Notes under the pieces: model-generated | The model's database searches: none | What the model was told of the DNA's origin: nothing | Seen by the model: the letters and a program-made list of their open reading frames with translations, nothing else | Shown here: in pieces, positions 1 to 5,448 of the stretch | How the letters are laid out: the number at the start of each line of letters is the position of its first letter | Numbering within the stretch: position 1 is the stretch's first letter | From: Candidatus Gerdarchaeota archaeon | GTDB lineage: Archaea > Asgardarchaeota > Heimdallarchaeia > JABLTI01 | Direction: 5' to 3' | DNA: 5,841 nucleotides | Assembly: GCA_016840945.1 (NCBI GenBank) | Contig: JAEORJ010000009.1 | Span: forward strand, 1-5,841 | Translations under genes and position numbers: made by a program

Positions 1-246
1 ACCACTCTAATGACACTTCTATTTACTACTAACACTATTGCAATGGGTGCCCAGACTAGCGCTGCTACAGCTGATACAGGGTTCCTAACCCTGATATTCA
101 CAGTTTCTGTAATCTTTCATTGTTATTTAATTGGGCTAGTCTGTGGTAAAATTAGTGAAGAATCTTTAGCTGCTGGCTTCAAACATTCCGCTTTGCTGGT
201 TCTTATTGCAATTGTTGCATCAAAAGTTGTTCCAATGATGATTTAA
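1..246 (+). CDS. TadC/FlaJ-type pilus assembly platform protein, C-terminal fragment
   Basis: This is the last 81 residues of a polytopic inner-membrane protein of the type II secretion system F (GspF/TadC/FlaJ) family. That family forms the platform on which the secretion ATPase acts to assemble pili or archaella. The frame is open to the left edge (T-T-L before the first ATG at 10), so the start is outside the window and the ATG at 10 is internal. Two hydrophobic segments are visible, separated by a loop holding G-L-V-C-G-K-I-S-E-E-S and A-A-G-F-K-H-S. The G-K-I-S-E-x-S and A-A-G-x-K-H-S pattern before the final helix is what I recall from archaeal FlaJ/TadC homologues. It ends 19 bases before the next gene. 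The matching ATPase would be expected upstream, outside the window. The family is fairly secure; archaellum FlaJ versus pilus TadC cannot be settled from this end alone. Confidence 0.75.
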   Translation, partial: TTLMTLLFTTNTIAMGAQTSAATADTGFLTLIFTVSVIFHCYLIGLVCGKISEESLAAGFKHSALLVLIAIVASKVVPMMI

Positions 247-265
247 AAATGGGGATATTAAGAAT

Positions 266-1105
266 ATGGTGAGACATTTCAAAAGATCACACAATCTCTT
301 CAAATCCAATAGAAAAGGTGCCTCTTATGCGATATCAGCAGTCATTATTACTGCTACTACGATTGTTCTCGTCCTTATAGCTTCGAGTTATGCCTATCAA
401 ATTTTAGATCGACAAAGAGGAGAATCCGAATTTGAAATTGCACAGAAATCTATGTTGACTTTTGATGATGCCTTGCGAGATGTCGCATGGAGTTTAGAAG
501 GTTCTCGTTATAGCCGGTTTACAATGGATTATGGTCAATTAACGCTGATGCCAAACGATATTAATCATGGATTAATTCTAAATGTGACAGCAACCGTTGA
601 TGATTATTCAGCAAATTATTGGGATTATACTGGATATGTTAAATACGCTATATCCACTCGATATGTTACTTTTGGAAATTCTGATTATAGTTCTTATATT
701 TTAGGTGACTCCAGAACCATTGTTACTGATGGAACTGAAAGTCTCGGTCGTTTGGTGGTCGCCCAAGAATCTGATTTTGTTAGTTCATCTTTAACTTATA
801 GAGTAAAGGCAATGGAAAGCTCAAGGGTTAATATTAATGGTAAACTTGTAAGTTATGTAGATATATGGATAATAAAATTAAAAATATCCAACTACTCATC
901 TTTTATTGGAGATTTAGATTTAATAGCAAAAGCAGACACGCTAACCACTACACCTTTTGGTCCCTATTCTGACCTCGTATCAAAGCAATGCAATATTAAC
1001 GTTCAATTAGGAAATGATGTTTCTAATGTGGTAATACCTTTAAGTACAGATGCAGACCAGGTTGTTTTCAATTTTATTGTCTCTGAAGTGGAAATATTGC
1101 CTTAG
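266..1105 (+). CDS. Pilin-like exported protein with class III signal peptide
   Basis: This 279-residue protein has an 18-residue basic leader ending N-R-K-G, then a hydrophobic helix (about residues 21-45) and a long outside domain. The likely prepilin peptidase cut is between G18 and A19. The usual glutamate at +5 is absent (I23 is there). The helix continues into a polar amphipathic stretch (about 47-80), as in pilin stalks. The rest is rich in short beta-like stretches and aromatic residues, with sequons at N106 (N-V-T) and in S-N-Y-S-S. I infer a minor pilin or pseudopilin of the filament built by the upstream TadC-like protein. The ATG at 266 is preceded by GGGGAT at 251-256, a modest ribosome-binding match; a GTG directly follows and would be an alternative start. 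The next gene begins 12 bases after the stop, so the two are surely co-transcribed. I do not recognise the outside domain. Confidence 0.75.
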   Translation: MVRHFKRSHNLFKSNRKGASYAISAVIITATTIVLVLIASSYAYQILDRQRGESEFEIAQKSMLTFDDALRDVAWSLEGSRYSRFTMDYGQLTLMPNDINHGLILNVTATVDDYSANYWDYTGYVKYAISTRYVTFGNSDYSSYILGDSRTIVTDGTESLGRLVVAQESDFVSSSLTYRVKAMESSRVNINGKLVSYVDIWIIKLKISNYSSFIGDLDLIAKADTLTTTPFGPYSDLVSKQCNINVQLGNDVSNVVIPLSTDADQVVFNFIVSEVEILP

Positions 1106-1110
1106 GAGAG
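1105..1110 (+). promoter_or_regulatory. Shine-Dalgarno site overlapping the upstream stop codon
   Basis: GGAGAG begins on the last base of the TAG stop at 1103-1105 and ends 7 bases before the ATG at 1118. It is a strong match to the archaeal 16S-complementary motif. It fixes the start of the 154-residue gene and suggests that its translation is coupled to that of the gene before it. Confidence 0.7.
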
Positions 1111-1117
1111 TATAGAG

Positions 1118-1582
1118 ATGGCAGCACCTACAATGAGTCACATAATTTGTAGTATGGCGTTAGTAGCTTTGATTTTTGTCCTTCCTTCCTTTTACTCTAT
1201 TGTTGTCGATAATGTTGAGGCAGATGTGATTACTAAAGAGTTGCAGGAAATAACTGATTATACTTCAAACACAATTGAAAATCTTTATTTTCTTGCTAAT
1301 TCTACAAATAGCCAAGAGGTTTTTTTAGAAAAAGAGTTATTATATTTGCCTGCAGTTGTTGAAGAGTCTGTTTATATTCTTAATGTAACTGAAGTTGAGG
1401 GTAAAGTAACAACCGTAACTGCATTCTTAAAAACCGATCCTACTGTTAGTGTGACTTCGTGGATAATTCCTGGATTAAAATTGGCTGAAAAGAATGCAGT
1501 CATCGAAAGCAGCGAAAAATCTGTTATTGCAGGCTGCGAGAAAAATGCATCAGGAATTTATGTGTGGATTAGATATGATTGA
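1118..1582 (+). CDS. Single-pass exported accessory protein, no class III leader
   Basis: This 154-residue protein begins M-A-A-P-T-M-S-H-I-I and passes almost at once into a hydrophobic helix (about 8-30). There is no basic leader and no G/A cleavage site, so it is probably anchored rather than processed by the prepilin peptidase. Residues 31-60 are polar and predicted helical. The remainder is beta-like and ends in a short G-I-Y-V-W strand. Sequons lie at N61, N89 and N143, fitting an outward-facing body. The short start with S-H-I-I resembles what I recall of the archaellum stator proteins FlaF/FlaG (S-H-L/I motif then a helix), but the body is not one I can assign. One cysteine sits in the membrane segment (C11) and one near the end (C140). 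The family name is open; that it is a real gene is secure, given the strong ribosome-binding site and operon position. Confidence 0.7.
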   Translation: MAAPTMSHIICSMALVALIFVLPSFYSIVVDNVEADVITKELQEITDYTSNTIENLYFLANSTNSQEVFLEKELLYLPAVVEESVYILNVTEVEGKVTTVTAFLKTDPTVSVTSWIIPGLKLAEKNAVIESSEKSVIAGCEKNASGIYVWIRYD

Positions 1583-1641
1583 AATTTCATTTATAGATTT
1601 CTCAGATTTGTTTATTAGTCCCAAACATATTTTAATATCCT

Positions 1642-1650
1642 CTTATATAT
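1642..1650 (+). promoter_or_regulatory. Putative archaeal TATA box for the 1700-4054 genes
   Basis: CTTATATAT lies in the only long gap (117 bases) of the + strand cluster and is close to the archaeal box A consensus (TTTATATA). With the usual 25 or so bases to the transcription start, RNA would begin near 1672. That leaves a leader of about 28 bases before the ATG at 1700 and excludes the earlier in-frame ATG at 1670. No clear purine-rich BRE is visible directly upstream. Bases 1583-1640 hold T-rich tracts that could end the upstream transcript. Confidence 0.5.
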
Positions 1651-1662
1651 TAAGACTTAATA
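1648..1662. repeat. 15-base palindrome at the TATA box, possible operator
   Basis: TATTAAG-A-CTTAATA is a perfect inverted repeat with 7-base arms around one central base. It overlaps the downstream end of the TATA box at 1642-1650 and ends about 10 bases before the predicted transcription start. A dimeric helix-turn-helix regulator bound here would block TBP/TFB or polymerase. AT-rich palindromes arise by chance, so the regulatory role is only inferred from position. Confidence 0.35.
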
Positions 1663-1699
1663 AACTCTCATGTTTAAACAAATTTGGGGTTTGAAGAAA

Positions 1700-2893
1700 A
1701 TGGTAAGTGAAACATACGAACATATTGTTGCAATTCTCATTGTAGGTTTGATCTTTGTTGGCGCAGTAATTATGATGCCAACTGTTGCTTTCTCAAATCT
1801 TCAAACTGTTGATCAACAGCAACTTAGAAACACTGCCCTAAATGTTTTTAATGCAATGTTACTCGATACGGGTGTTGGTTTAAATGGAACGCAATATACT
1901 ACCAATTGGGGATCAATAAGTCAGTGGAATTCATCTAATGTTAAACGATTTGGATTAGCTAGCACAAACGACAATTTCTATAAATTAGATCCTGACAAAG
2001 TTTCACGCCTTGAAAGCTCTATTTTGGGAAACATAAGCCAGGGTGAAGTAAAGCAACTACTAGGATTACAAGGATATGACTTCAGTTTACGAATCATTCC
2101 ACCTTTTAATGTAACTAATTTGGATGGAAGTACATTAGACAAAAAATCTCCAATATCTATAAACAATATAAATTTCAGGTATGCCGTTAAAGTCTCCTAT
2201 TTGGATGGAAGACCAGTACCTAATGCTGAAATAAGAGCGACGGTAGTTTATTCAGCACATGGCTTATTCAATATAACTGGACCGCTGATATCTTCTACAA
2301 ATGCTTTAGGAATAGGTGAATATTCAACTGAACTTTCATTTGTCCCTAGCTTTGCTACAGTAATTCTGCGAATTGATGTTGCGGATGTTGCAACACTTAT
2401 GGTAACTTCCGGGAAAAGCTCAATATTAGAGACCATAAATGTTGGATTCGTTGGAGATAATATTAGTATAAGAATAGACAAAGATTTAGATATAAAAAAC
2501 CCACCGGAAACTAAAATCAATGAAATATATGTGGTTGGAAGCCATGAAGACATATGGAAGTTGTATGAAGGAATGGGTGGTTCTGAGGATCACTTTACTC
2601 CTTCTACCGCTGGAAATTTTGAATATTGGAACAATACATTTTCAGGGTTAAAAATGCATGATCCAGTACTTCTCGTCATAAGTCTTAATACTGTCCCAAA
2701 AGGAGAATCTGACGAAAATGGTCGTCAAGATATTATAATTGCTGGTCCGTATCAGAGGTTATTGGGATATTCTGTCTTTGAGTTTGGTGACCACCCTGAA
2801 AGCAATGTGGCTGTTATACGAATTCAAAGAAATGTAGTCATTTCTGGAATGACTTACACTGCGGAACTGTTGCTTTGGAAGGATCAATCATGA
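1700..2893 (+). CDS. Large membrane-anchored exported protein with Ig-like region
   Basis: This 397-residue protein starts M-V-S-E-T-Y-E-H-I-V and has one hydrophobic segment (about 9-31) without a basic leader or G/A cleavage site. A glutamine-rich helical stretch follows (N-L-Q-T-V-D-Q-Q-Q-L-R, about 33-43), then a long exported body. Residues about 160-235 look like an Ig-like or carboxypeptidase-regulatory-like beta sandwich: Y-L-D-G-R-P-V-P-N-A-E-I then G-I-G-E-Y-S-T. The last 75 residues are also beta-like. There are seven sequons (N62, N77, N111, N137, N191, N254, N311), consistent with a surface protein. I infer a tip, adhesin or TadG-like role in the filament from its size, domain and neighbours; no function is proven. 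An in-frame ATG at 1670 exists but lies at or before the predicted transcript start. The stop overlaps the next start as ATGA, showing tight coupling. Confidence 0.7.
   Translation: MVSETYEHIVAILIVGLIFVGAVIMMPTVAFSNLQTVDQQQLRNTALNVFNAMLLDTGVGLNGTQYTTNWGSISQWNSSNVKRFGLASTNDNFYKLDPDKVSRLESSILGNISQGEVKQLLGLQGYDFSLRIIPPFNVTNLDGSTLDKKSPISINNINFRYAVKVSYLDGRPVPNAEIRATVVYSAHGLFNITGPLISSTNALGIGEYSTELSFVPSFATVILRIDVADVATLMVTSGKSSILETINVGFVGDNISIRIDKDLDIKNPPETKINEIYVVGSHEDIWKLYEGMGGSEDHFTPSTAGNFEYWNNTFSGLKMHDPVLLVISLNTVPKGESDENGRQDIIIAGPYQRLLGYSVFEFGDHPESNVAVIRIQRNVVISGMTYTAELLLWKDQS
2877..2885 (+). promoter_or_regulatory. Ribosome-binding site deciding the ATG at 2890
   Basis: GGAAGGATC lies inside the end of the preceding gene and finishes 4 bases before ATG 2890. 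It supports that ATG over the in-frame TTG at 2875, which would add only five residues and sits upstream of this site. Confidence 0.5.
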
Positions 2894-3351
2894 AAAGAAA
2901 AAATAAAAATAAAGCTCAGATGCGCGTTGTAGAAGCAATTCTTGCATCTTTTATTATAATATTTGCTTTATCTTTTGTTAACTTCTTTGCATTAACACCC
3001 ACAAGCCAAAAATACGAAATAACTGACCTAGAAAAAGTGGGATATAATGCTGTACATGACCTAGATGTGCAAGGTCTGCTAACACCTATGATTTATAATA
3101 ATCATTGGGCTGATCTTAAAGCTGCTTTGGGTGTTCTTTTGCCTACAGATGTTTACTACAACATAACCGTTTTAGACTTGTATAAAAATCCAATCAATGA
3201 TGTTTCCATCTCTTTCGGAAGCTCAGAAATCTTCACAACTTCCAAATCTATAAGTTCAATAAATTATGTAATTGTAGGCTATCCAAACCGTGATATTTCA
3301 TCTTACAATTATGAGCCAAGAATCATAAATATTCAACTTATTAGAGGATAA
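2890..3351 (+). CDS. Minor pilin-like protein with K-rich class III signal
   Basis: This 153-residue protein has a strongly basic leader (K2, R3, K4, K6, K8) followed by A9-Q10-M11-R12-V13-V14-E15 and a hydrophobic helix (about 13-34). The basic leader, the small residue before a Q, and a glutamate just inside the helix make it the most pilin-like N-terminus in the cluster. Cleavage after A9 would put E15 at +6; cleavage after Q10 would put it at the classical +5. The outside part is short, with one sequon (N91) and a beta-like tail rich in Ser, Ile and Tyr. The ATG overlaps the previous stop (ATGA), and the next gene starts 4 bases after its stop, so it belongs to the same transcript. I infer a minor pilin or pseudopilin matured by the peptidase at 4615-5406. 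I do not know a family name for the exported part. Confidence 0.72.
   Translation: MKRKNKNKAQMRVVEAILASFIIIFALSFVNFFALTPTSQKYEITDLEKVGYNAVHDLDVQGLLTPMIYNNHWADLKAALGVLLPTDVYYNITVLDLYKNPINDVSISFGSSEIFTTSKSISSINYVIVGYPNRDISSYNYEPRIINIQLIRG
3344..3347 (+). promoter_or_regulatory. Shine-Dalgarno site deciding the ATG at 3356
   Basis: GAGG sits just before the TAA stop of the preceding gene and 8 bases before ATG 3356. The adjacent in-frame TTG at 3353 is nearer and a weaker start codon, so the ATG is the better choice. Confidence 0.55.
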
Positions 3352-3355
3352 ATTG

Positions 3356-4054
3356 ATGAATAAAAGATTAATCAAACAAAGAGACGGACAATTTATAATA
3401 ATTGCAGTGTTGTTCATTGCTATAATGATCATTTCGATTGGAACAATGCTATACACTACCTCAACATACTACAAATATGAACCATGGGAAGAATATCTGA
3501 CACTAATTGGCAATATTGAATTAAGTTCACAGCGGCTCGTGGAACTTTGTTTATCTAATTACACATATAATACTGTCAATAATATCGATGTTTTGGAGAA
3601 TAATTTGAGATTATGGCAAAGTGATTTGACAGAAATATATCCAGGTTACGGCGTTGATTTGCACTACATTTTAAACGACAAAGGGCTATATAATAACTGG
3701 AATAGCTCAGAAGCTTTTACAAGTGCAAACGTAACATTTAGTCTTAACATCAACTCTCTTGGTTTAACTGGATACGAATTCAGTGTAACACCTATTTTAA
3801 ATTTAACAATTCTAGATATTGATATTGAAGAGAAGGCTATTAATGTAACCGTAACAGATAATGGAACTCCAATAATTAACCTTAAAAAAACCAACTTCCA
3901 TGTAGATGGTTTAGAAATTGAAAGTCTTACTTCGAATTACAATCAAGATTCACAAATTTATACTATAAATTTAAGCACAAGTGAAGATATTTCTCAACCA
4001 CTCACAGTATCTTTTTGGGATAATAGAGGAATAAAAGTGGAAGCCACTAAATGA
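3356..4054 (+). CDS. Pilin-like exported protein with D-G/Q class III site
   Basis: This 232-residue protein has a basic leader (K3, R4, K7, R9) ending D10-G11, then Q12-F13 and a very hydrophobic helix (about 13-35). Processing between G11 and Q12 fits archaeal prepilin peptidase preferences (charged residue at -2, G at -1). There is no glutamate at +5. Just outside the membrane is Y-Y-K-Y-E-P-W-E-E-Y-L (38-48), a notable aromatic and acidic patch, then a helical stretch and a beta-rich C-terminal half (about 125-232). Seven sequons (N68, N116, N125, N149, N163, N169, N205) suggest an N-glycosylated, outward body. It is the last clear gene of the + strand cluster. I infer a minor pilin or TadE/F-like pseudopilin by analogy of position after a TadC-like gene. 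The exported domain is unrecognised. Confidence 0.72.
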   Translation: MNKRLIKQRDGQFIIIAVLFIAIMIISIGTMLYTTSTYYKYEPWEEYLTLIGNIELSSQRLVELCLSNYTYNTVNNIDVLENNLRLWQSDLTEIYPGYGVDLHYILNDKGLYNNWNSSEAFTSANVTFSLNINSLGLTGYEFSVTPILNLTILDIDIEEKAINVTVTDNGTPIINLKKTNFHVDGLEIESLTSNYNQDSQIYTINLSTSEDISQPLTVSFWDNRGIKVEATK

Positions 4055-4097
4055 AACGTTTAATTATGTCTTTCATTTTTGTATCAAAAGTAGGAAG

Positions 4098-4107
4098 TTA
4101 TTTTTTT
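4098..4107 (+). terminator. Oligo-T tract ending the + strand cluster
   Basis: TTA followed by seven T lies 44 bases after the last stop of the + strand cluster. A weaker T5 tract occurs just before it at 4076-4080. Archaeal polymerase ends transcription on such tracts without a hairpin. A 14-base palindrome followed by T (4139-4155) may act as a back-up. The assignment is from composition and position only. Confidence 0.4.
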
Positions 4108-4138
4108 CAATGATGCTTAAAAATCTATTAATGAATTT

Positions 4139-4152
4139 AATAGTATACTATT
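4139..4152. repeat. 14-base perfect palindrome between convergent genes
   Basis: AATAGTATACTATT is a perfect inverted repeat followed by three more T on the + strand (T5 at 4151-4155). It lies in the 116-base gap between the convergent + and - strand genes, 18 bases beyond the end of the - strand gene. It could be a weak bidirectional terminator or a chance AT-rich palindrome. Confidence 0.25.
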
Positions 4153-4170
4153 TTTAAGGAGTATCATCTA

Positions 4171-4449
4171 TTAATCGTCTTTTTCTATTGTCAATCTTTT
4201 ATTTCCAGCTATTTTTTCTTCCAATTTATAGATTGTGGAACTAACCGCAGCTTGTGCTATTCCTGCTCCAATAAAGAAGAATCCAATTATTAAAAGAACA
4301 ACAAAAATTGGGTTTAAGGAAGCATTAATTTGATAGCCATTATGGAAAAAATTTATCGATTCATTATTCAAAAAATTATATGCTATTATAATTAAACCGA
4401 TCGTTAGAAATGTTAGACCCTCAATAAGATTCATTTGCCAGCCTTTCAT
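4171..4449 (-). CDS. Small two-helix membrane protein, unknown function
   Basis: This encodes 92 residues with two hydrophobic segments (about 8-28 and 47-68), a short polar loop between them (N-N-E-S-I-N, one sequon N-A-S at 42) and a charged C-terminal tail (K-L-E-E-K-I ... K-R-L-T-I-E-K-D-D). The second helix is Gly/Ala rich (G-A-G-I-A-Q-A-A), which would favour helix packing. I do not recognise a family. It lies downstream of the prepilin peptidase on the same strand with a 165-base gap. An oligo-T tract and a possible own promoter lie in that gap, so co-transcription is doubtful. The first ATG (4449) has a poor ribosome-binding site; the second in-frame ATG (4434, five residues later) has AAAGG upstream and may be the true start. 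A link to pilus assembly rests only on proximity. Confidence 0.55.
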   Translation of the reverse strand: MKGWQMNLIEGLTFLTIGLIIIAYNFLNNESINFFHNGYQINASLNPIFVVLLIIGFFFIGAGIAQAAVSSTIYKLEEKIAGNKRLTIEKDD

Positions 4450-4480
4450 TTAACCACAGTAAGAGGAATTTTGACTTCTA

Positions 4481-4488
4481 ATATTAAA
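4481..4488 (-). promoter_or_regulatory. Weak TATA-like element before the small membrane gene
   Basis: TTTAATAT on the - strand would place a transcript start near 4458, just ahead of the two candidate ATGs at 4449 and 4434. The match is modest and the region is AT-rich, so this is tentative. The rest of the 4450-4614 gap shows no ORF or RNA gene that I can see. Confidence 0.22.
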
Positions 4489-4521
4489 CATTTCTTTACT
4501 AAATAATTGTAATTAAAACTC

Positions 4522-4536
4522 ATTATCATGGATAAT
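4522..4536. repeat. 15-base interrupted palindrome in the 4450-4614 gap
   Basis: ATTATC-ATG-GATAAT has 6-base arms around three bases. It lies about 35 bases upstream of the weak TATA-like element of the small membrane gene and could be a regulator site. Its sequence is unrelated to the palindrome at 1648-1662. Chance is a fair explanation in AT-rich DNA. Confidence 0.2.
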
Positions 4537-4553
4537 TTGTTTACAATAATACC

Positions 4554-4575
4554 AAAATTAAAAATGGTACAAAAA
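4554..4575 (-). terminator. Oligo-T cluster after the prepilin peptidase
   Basis: On the - strand this stretch reads as three closely spaced T runs (5, 5 and 4 T), starting about 40 bases after the peptidase stop codon. Clustered T tracts of this kind are the usual archaeal intrinsic terminator. If it works, the small membrane gene beyond it needs its own promoter. Confidence 0.4.
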
Positions 4576-4614
4576 TTGAAGACCACATTTTTGTTTTTAG
4601 TTCTTTTCTATTTT

Positions 4615-5406
4615 TTATACTAGAATTAAACCAAGCAAATGCCATACGATGTCTCCGTAAGTTAAGGCAATTATCAAGCCTGCGGTGATAAAAATTAGGA
4701 GTGGTAAACCTGGTGTACCCCAGATTTCACACTCTTCTTTTATTGTTTCTTTGAGTCTAGAAATGATTTCTTCGCGTTCCTCATATTTTGGAAATGCTAA
4801 TAGTTTCCTCTTTTTTTCTCCATTTTCTGATATTTTCACATCTTCTATAGGAAACATATGACTATTTTCCAATTTAGGCATCCTAACTTTGTAGCCACTT
4901 ATTAGTACAAGAATTTTGTGTCCAAATGATTCCGTTTTAAAACCTTCAAAGATGTTTTTTTTATTTTTAATTACCCATAAAACATTACGAGATAGAGCGT
5001 AAAAAACGCTTAGTGCGCCTAAAAGAACACTGTTAGTAAAGATTGATAATGGAAAAAGAGGTGATATAAACCCTGAAGGTTGAGGTAAGAGATATCCCGG
5101 GTATATTGGTAGGGCAAGAGCTATGCAAATGAATGCTTTGGCGTCTGCGCCTCCAAAACCTCCGAGGTAGAAGACTACTAATGCTAGGGCAGAAGTTATC
5201 CCGAATGATAGGATATAAGATGTTATCAGTTGAAATAGTTGTGTTGAGAACAACAAAAACTGGAGTGATGTTAGTATTAGGGCTGTTGGTCCTAGAATTA
5301 CCCAAACTTTGTTACTTACTTCGCGTGTTTTGTAATCGCTCCAAGATGCATAAATCAGAAAACCGAGACAAAGAACTATTCTTGCACCTTCTATTAATTG
5401 TTCCAT
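4615..5406 (-). CDS. Archaeal prepilin peptidase, A24 family (FlaK/EppA/PibD-like)
   Basis: This 263-residue polytopic membrane aspartic protease cuts class III signal peptides from prepilins and pre-archaellins on the inner face of the membrane. The two catalytic aspartates are visible. D24 lies in S-D-Y-K-T-R-E-V-S-N after the first helix. D88 lies in G-G-F-G-G-A-D-A-K, which fits the archaeal G-x-hydrophobic-D form of the family motif. A second conserved stretch, P-L-F-P-L-S-I-F-T-N-S (116-126), precedes another helix. A soluble charged loop (about 147-228) then leads to W-G-T-P-G-L-P (229-235) and a final helix, like the archaeal A24 C-terminal domain of FlaK. About six helices are expected. 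The length is slightly above that of typical FlaK. It follows a pilin-like gene on the same strand, with a 104-base gap holding its own TATA-like box. It likely processes that pilin and the three class III proteins at 266-4054. Which subtype it is cannot be told here. Confidence 0.9.
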   Translation of the reverse strand: MEQLIEGARIVLCLGFLIYASWSDYKTREVSNKVWVILGPTALILTSLQFLLFSTQLFQLITSYILSFGITSALALVVFYLGGFGGADAKAFICIALALPIYPGYLLPQPSGFISPLFPLSIFTNSVLLGALSVFYALSRNVLWVIKNKKNIFEGFKTESFGHKILVLISGYKVRMPKLENSHMFPIEDVKISENGEKKRKLLAFPKYEEREEIISRLKETIKEECEIWGTPGLPLLIFITAGLIIALTYGDIVWHLLGLILV

Positions 5407-5448
5407 TTATTTATCATCTACCGTATATGTGATTGTAAAAAATAAGAG

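Noticed and set aside
10..246. A complete 78-residue protein starting at ATG 10
   Set aside because: The frame is open to the window edge and the protein matches the C-terminus of a longer TadC/FlaJ-type protein, so this ATG is internal.
1494..1694. 66-codon + strand frame
   Set aside because: It overlaps the end of the 1118-1582 gene in another frame, then runs through the promoter gap; it has no ribosome-binding site and no sensible domain.
1670..1702. Earlier start for the 397-residue protein at ATG 1670
   Set aside because: The TATA box at 1642-1650 predicts a transcript start near or after this ATG, and the added ten residues do not form a class III leader.
1978..2166. 62-codon - strand frame
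   Set aside because: It is antisense within the 1700-2893 gene, with low-quality composition; a shadow frame.
2248..2553. 101-codon - strand frame
   Set aside because: It is antisense to the Ig-like part of the 1700-2893 gene; a shadow of its codon pattern.
3664..3894. 76-codon - strand frame
   Set aside because: It is antisense inside the 3356-4054 gene; no support.
4113..4157. 14-codon frame following the micro-ORF (TGATG overlap)
   Set aside because: It is very short and hydrophobic in AT-rich DNA, spans the palindrome, and is most likely chance.
5033..5305. 90-codon - strand frame
   Set aside because: It is an alternative frame inside the prepilin peptidase, whose frame has the catalytic motifs.
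5133..5432. 99-codon + strand frame
   Set aside because: It is antisense to the catalytic half of the prepilin peptidase; its Leu/Arg-rich content reflects the opposite strand.
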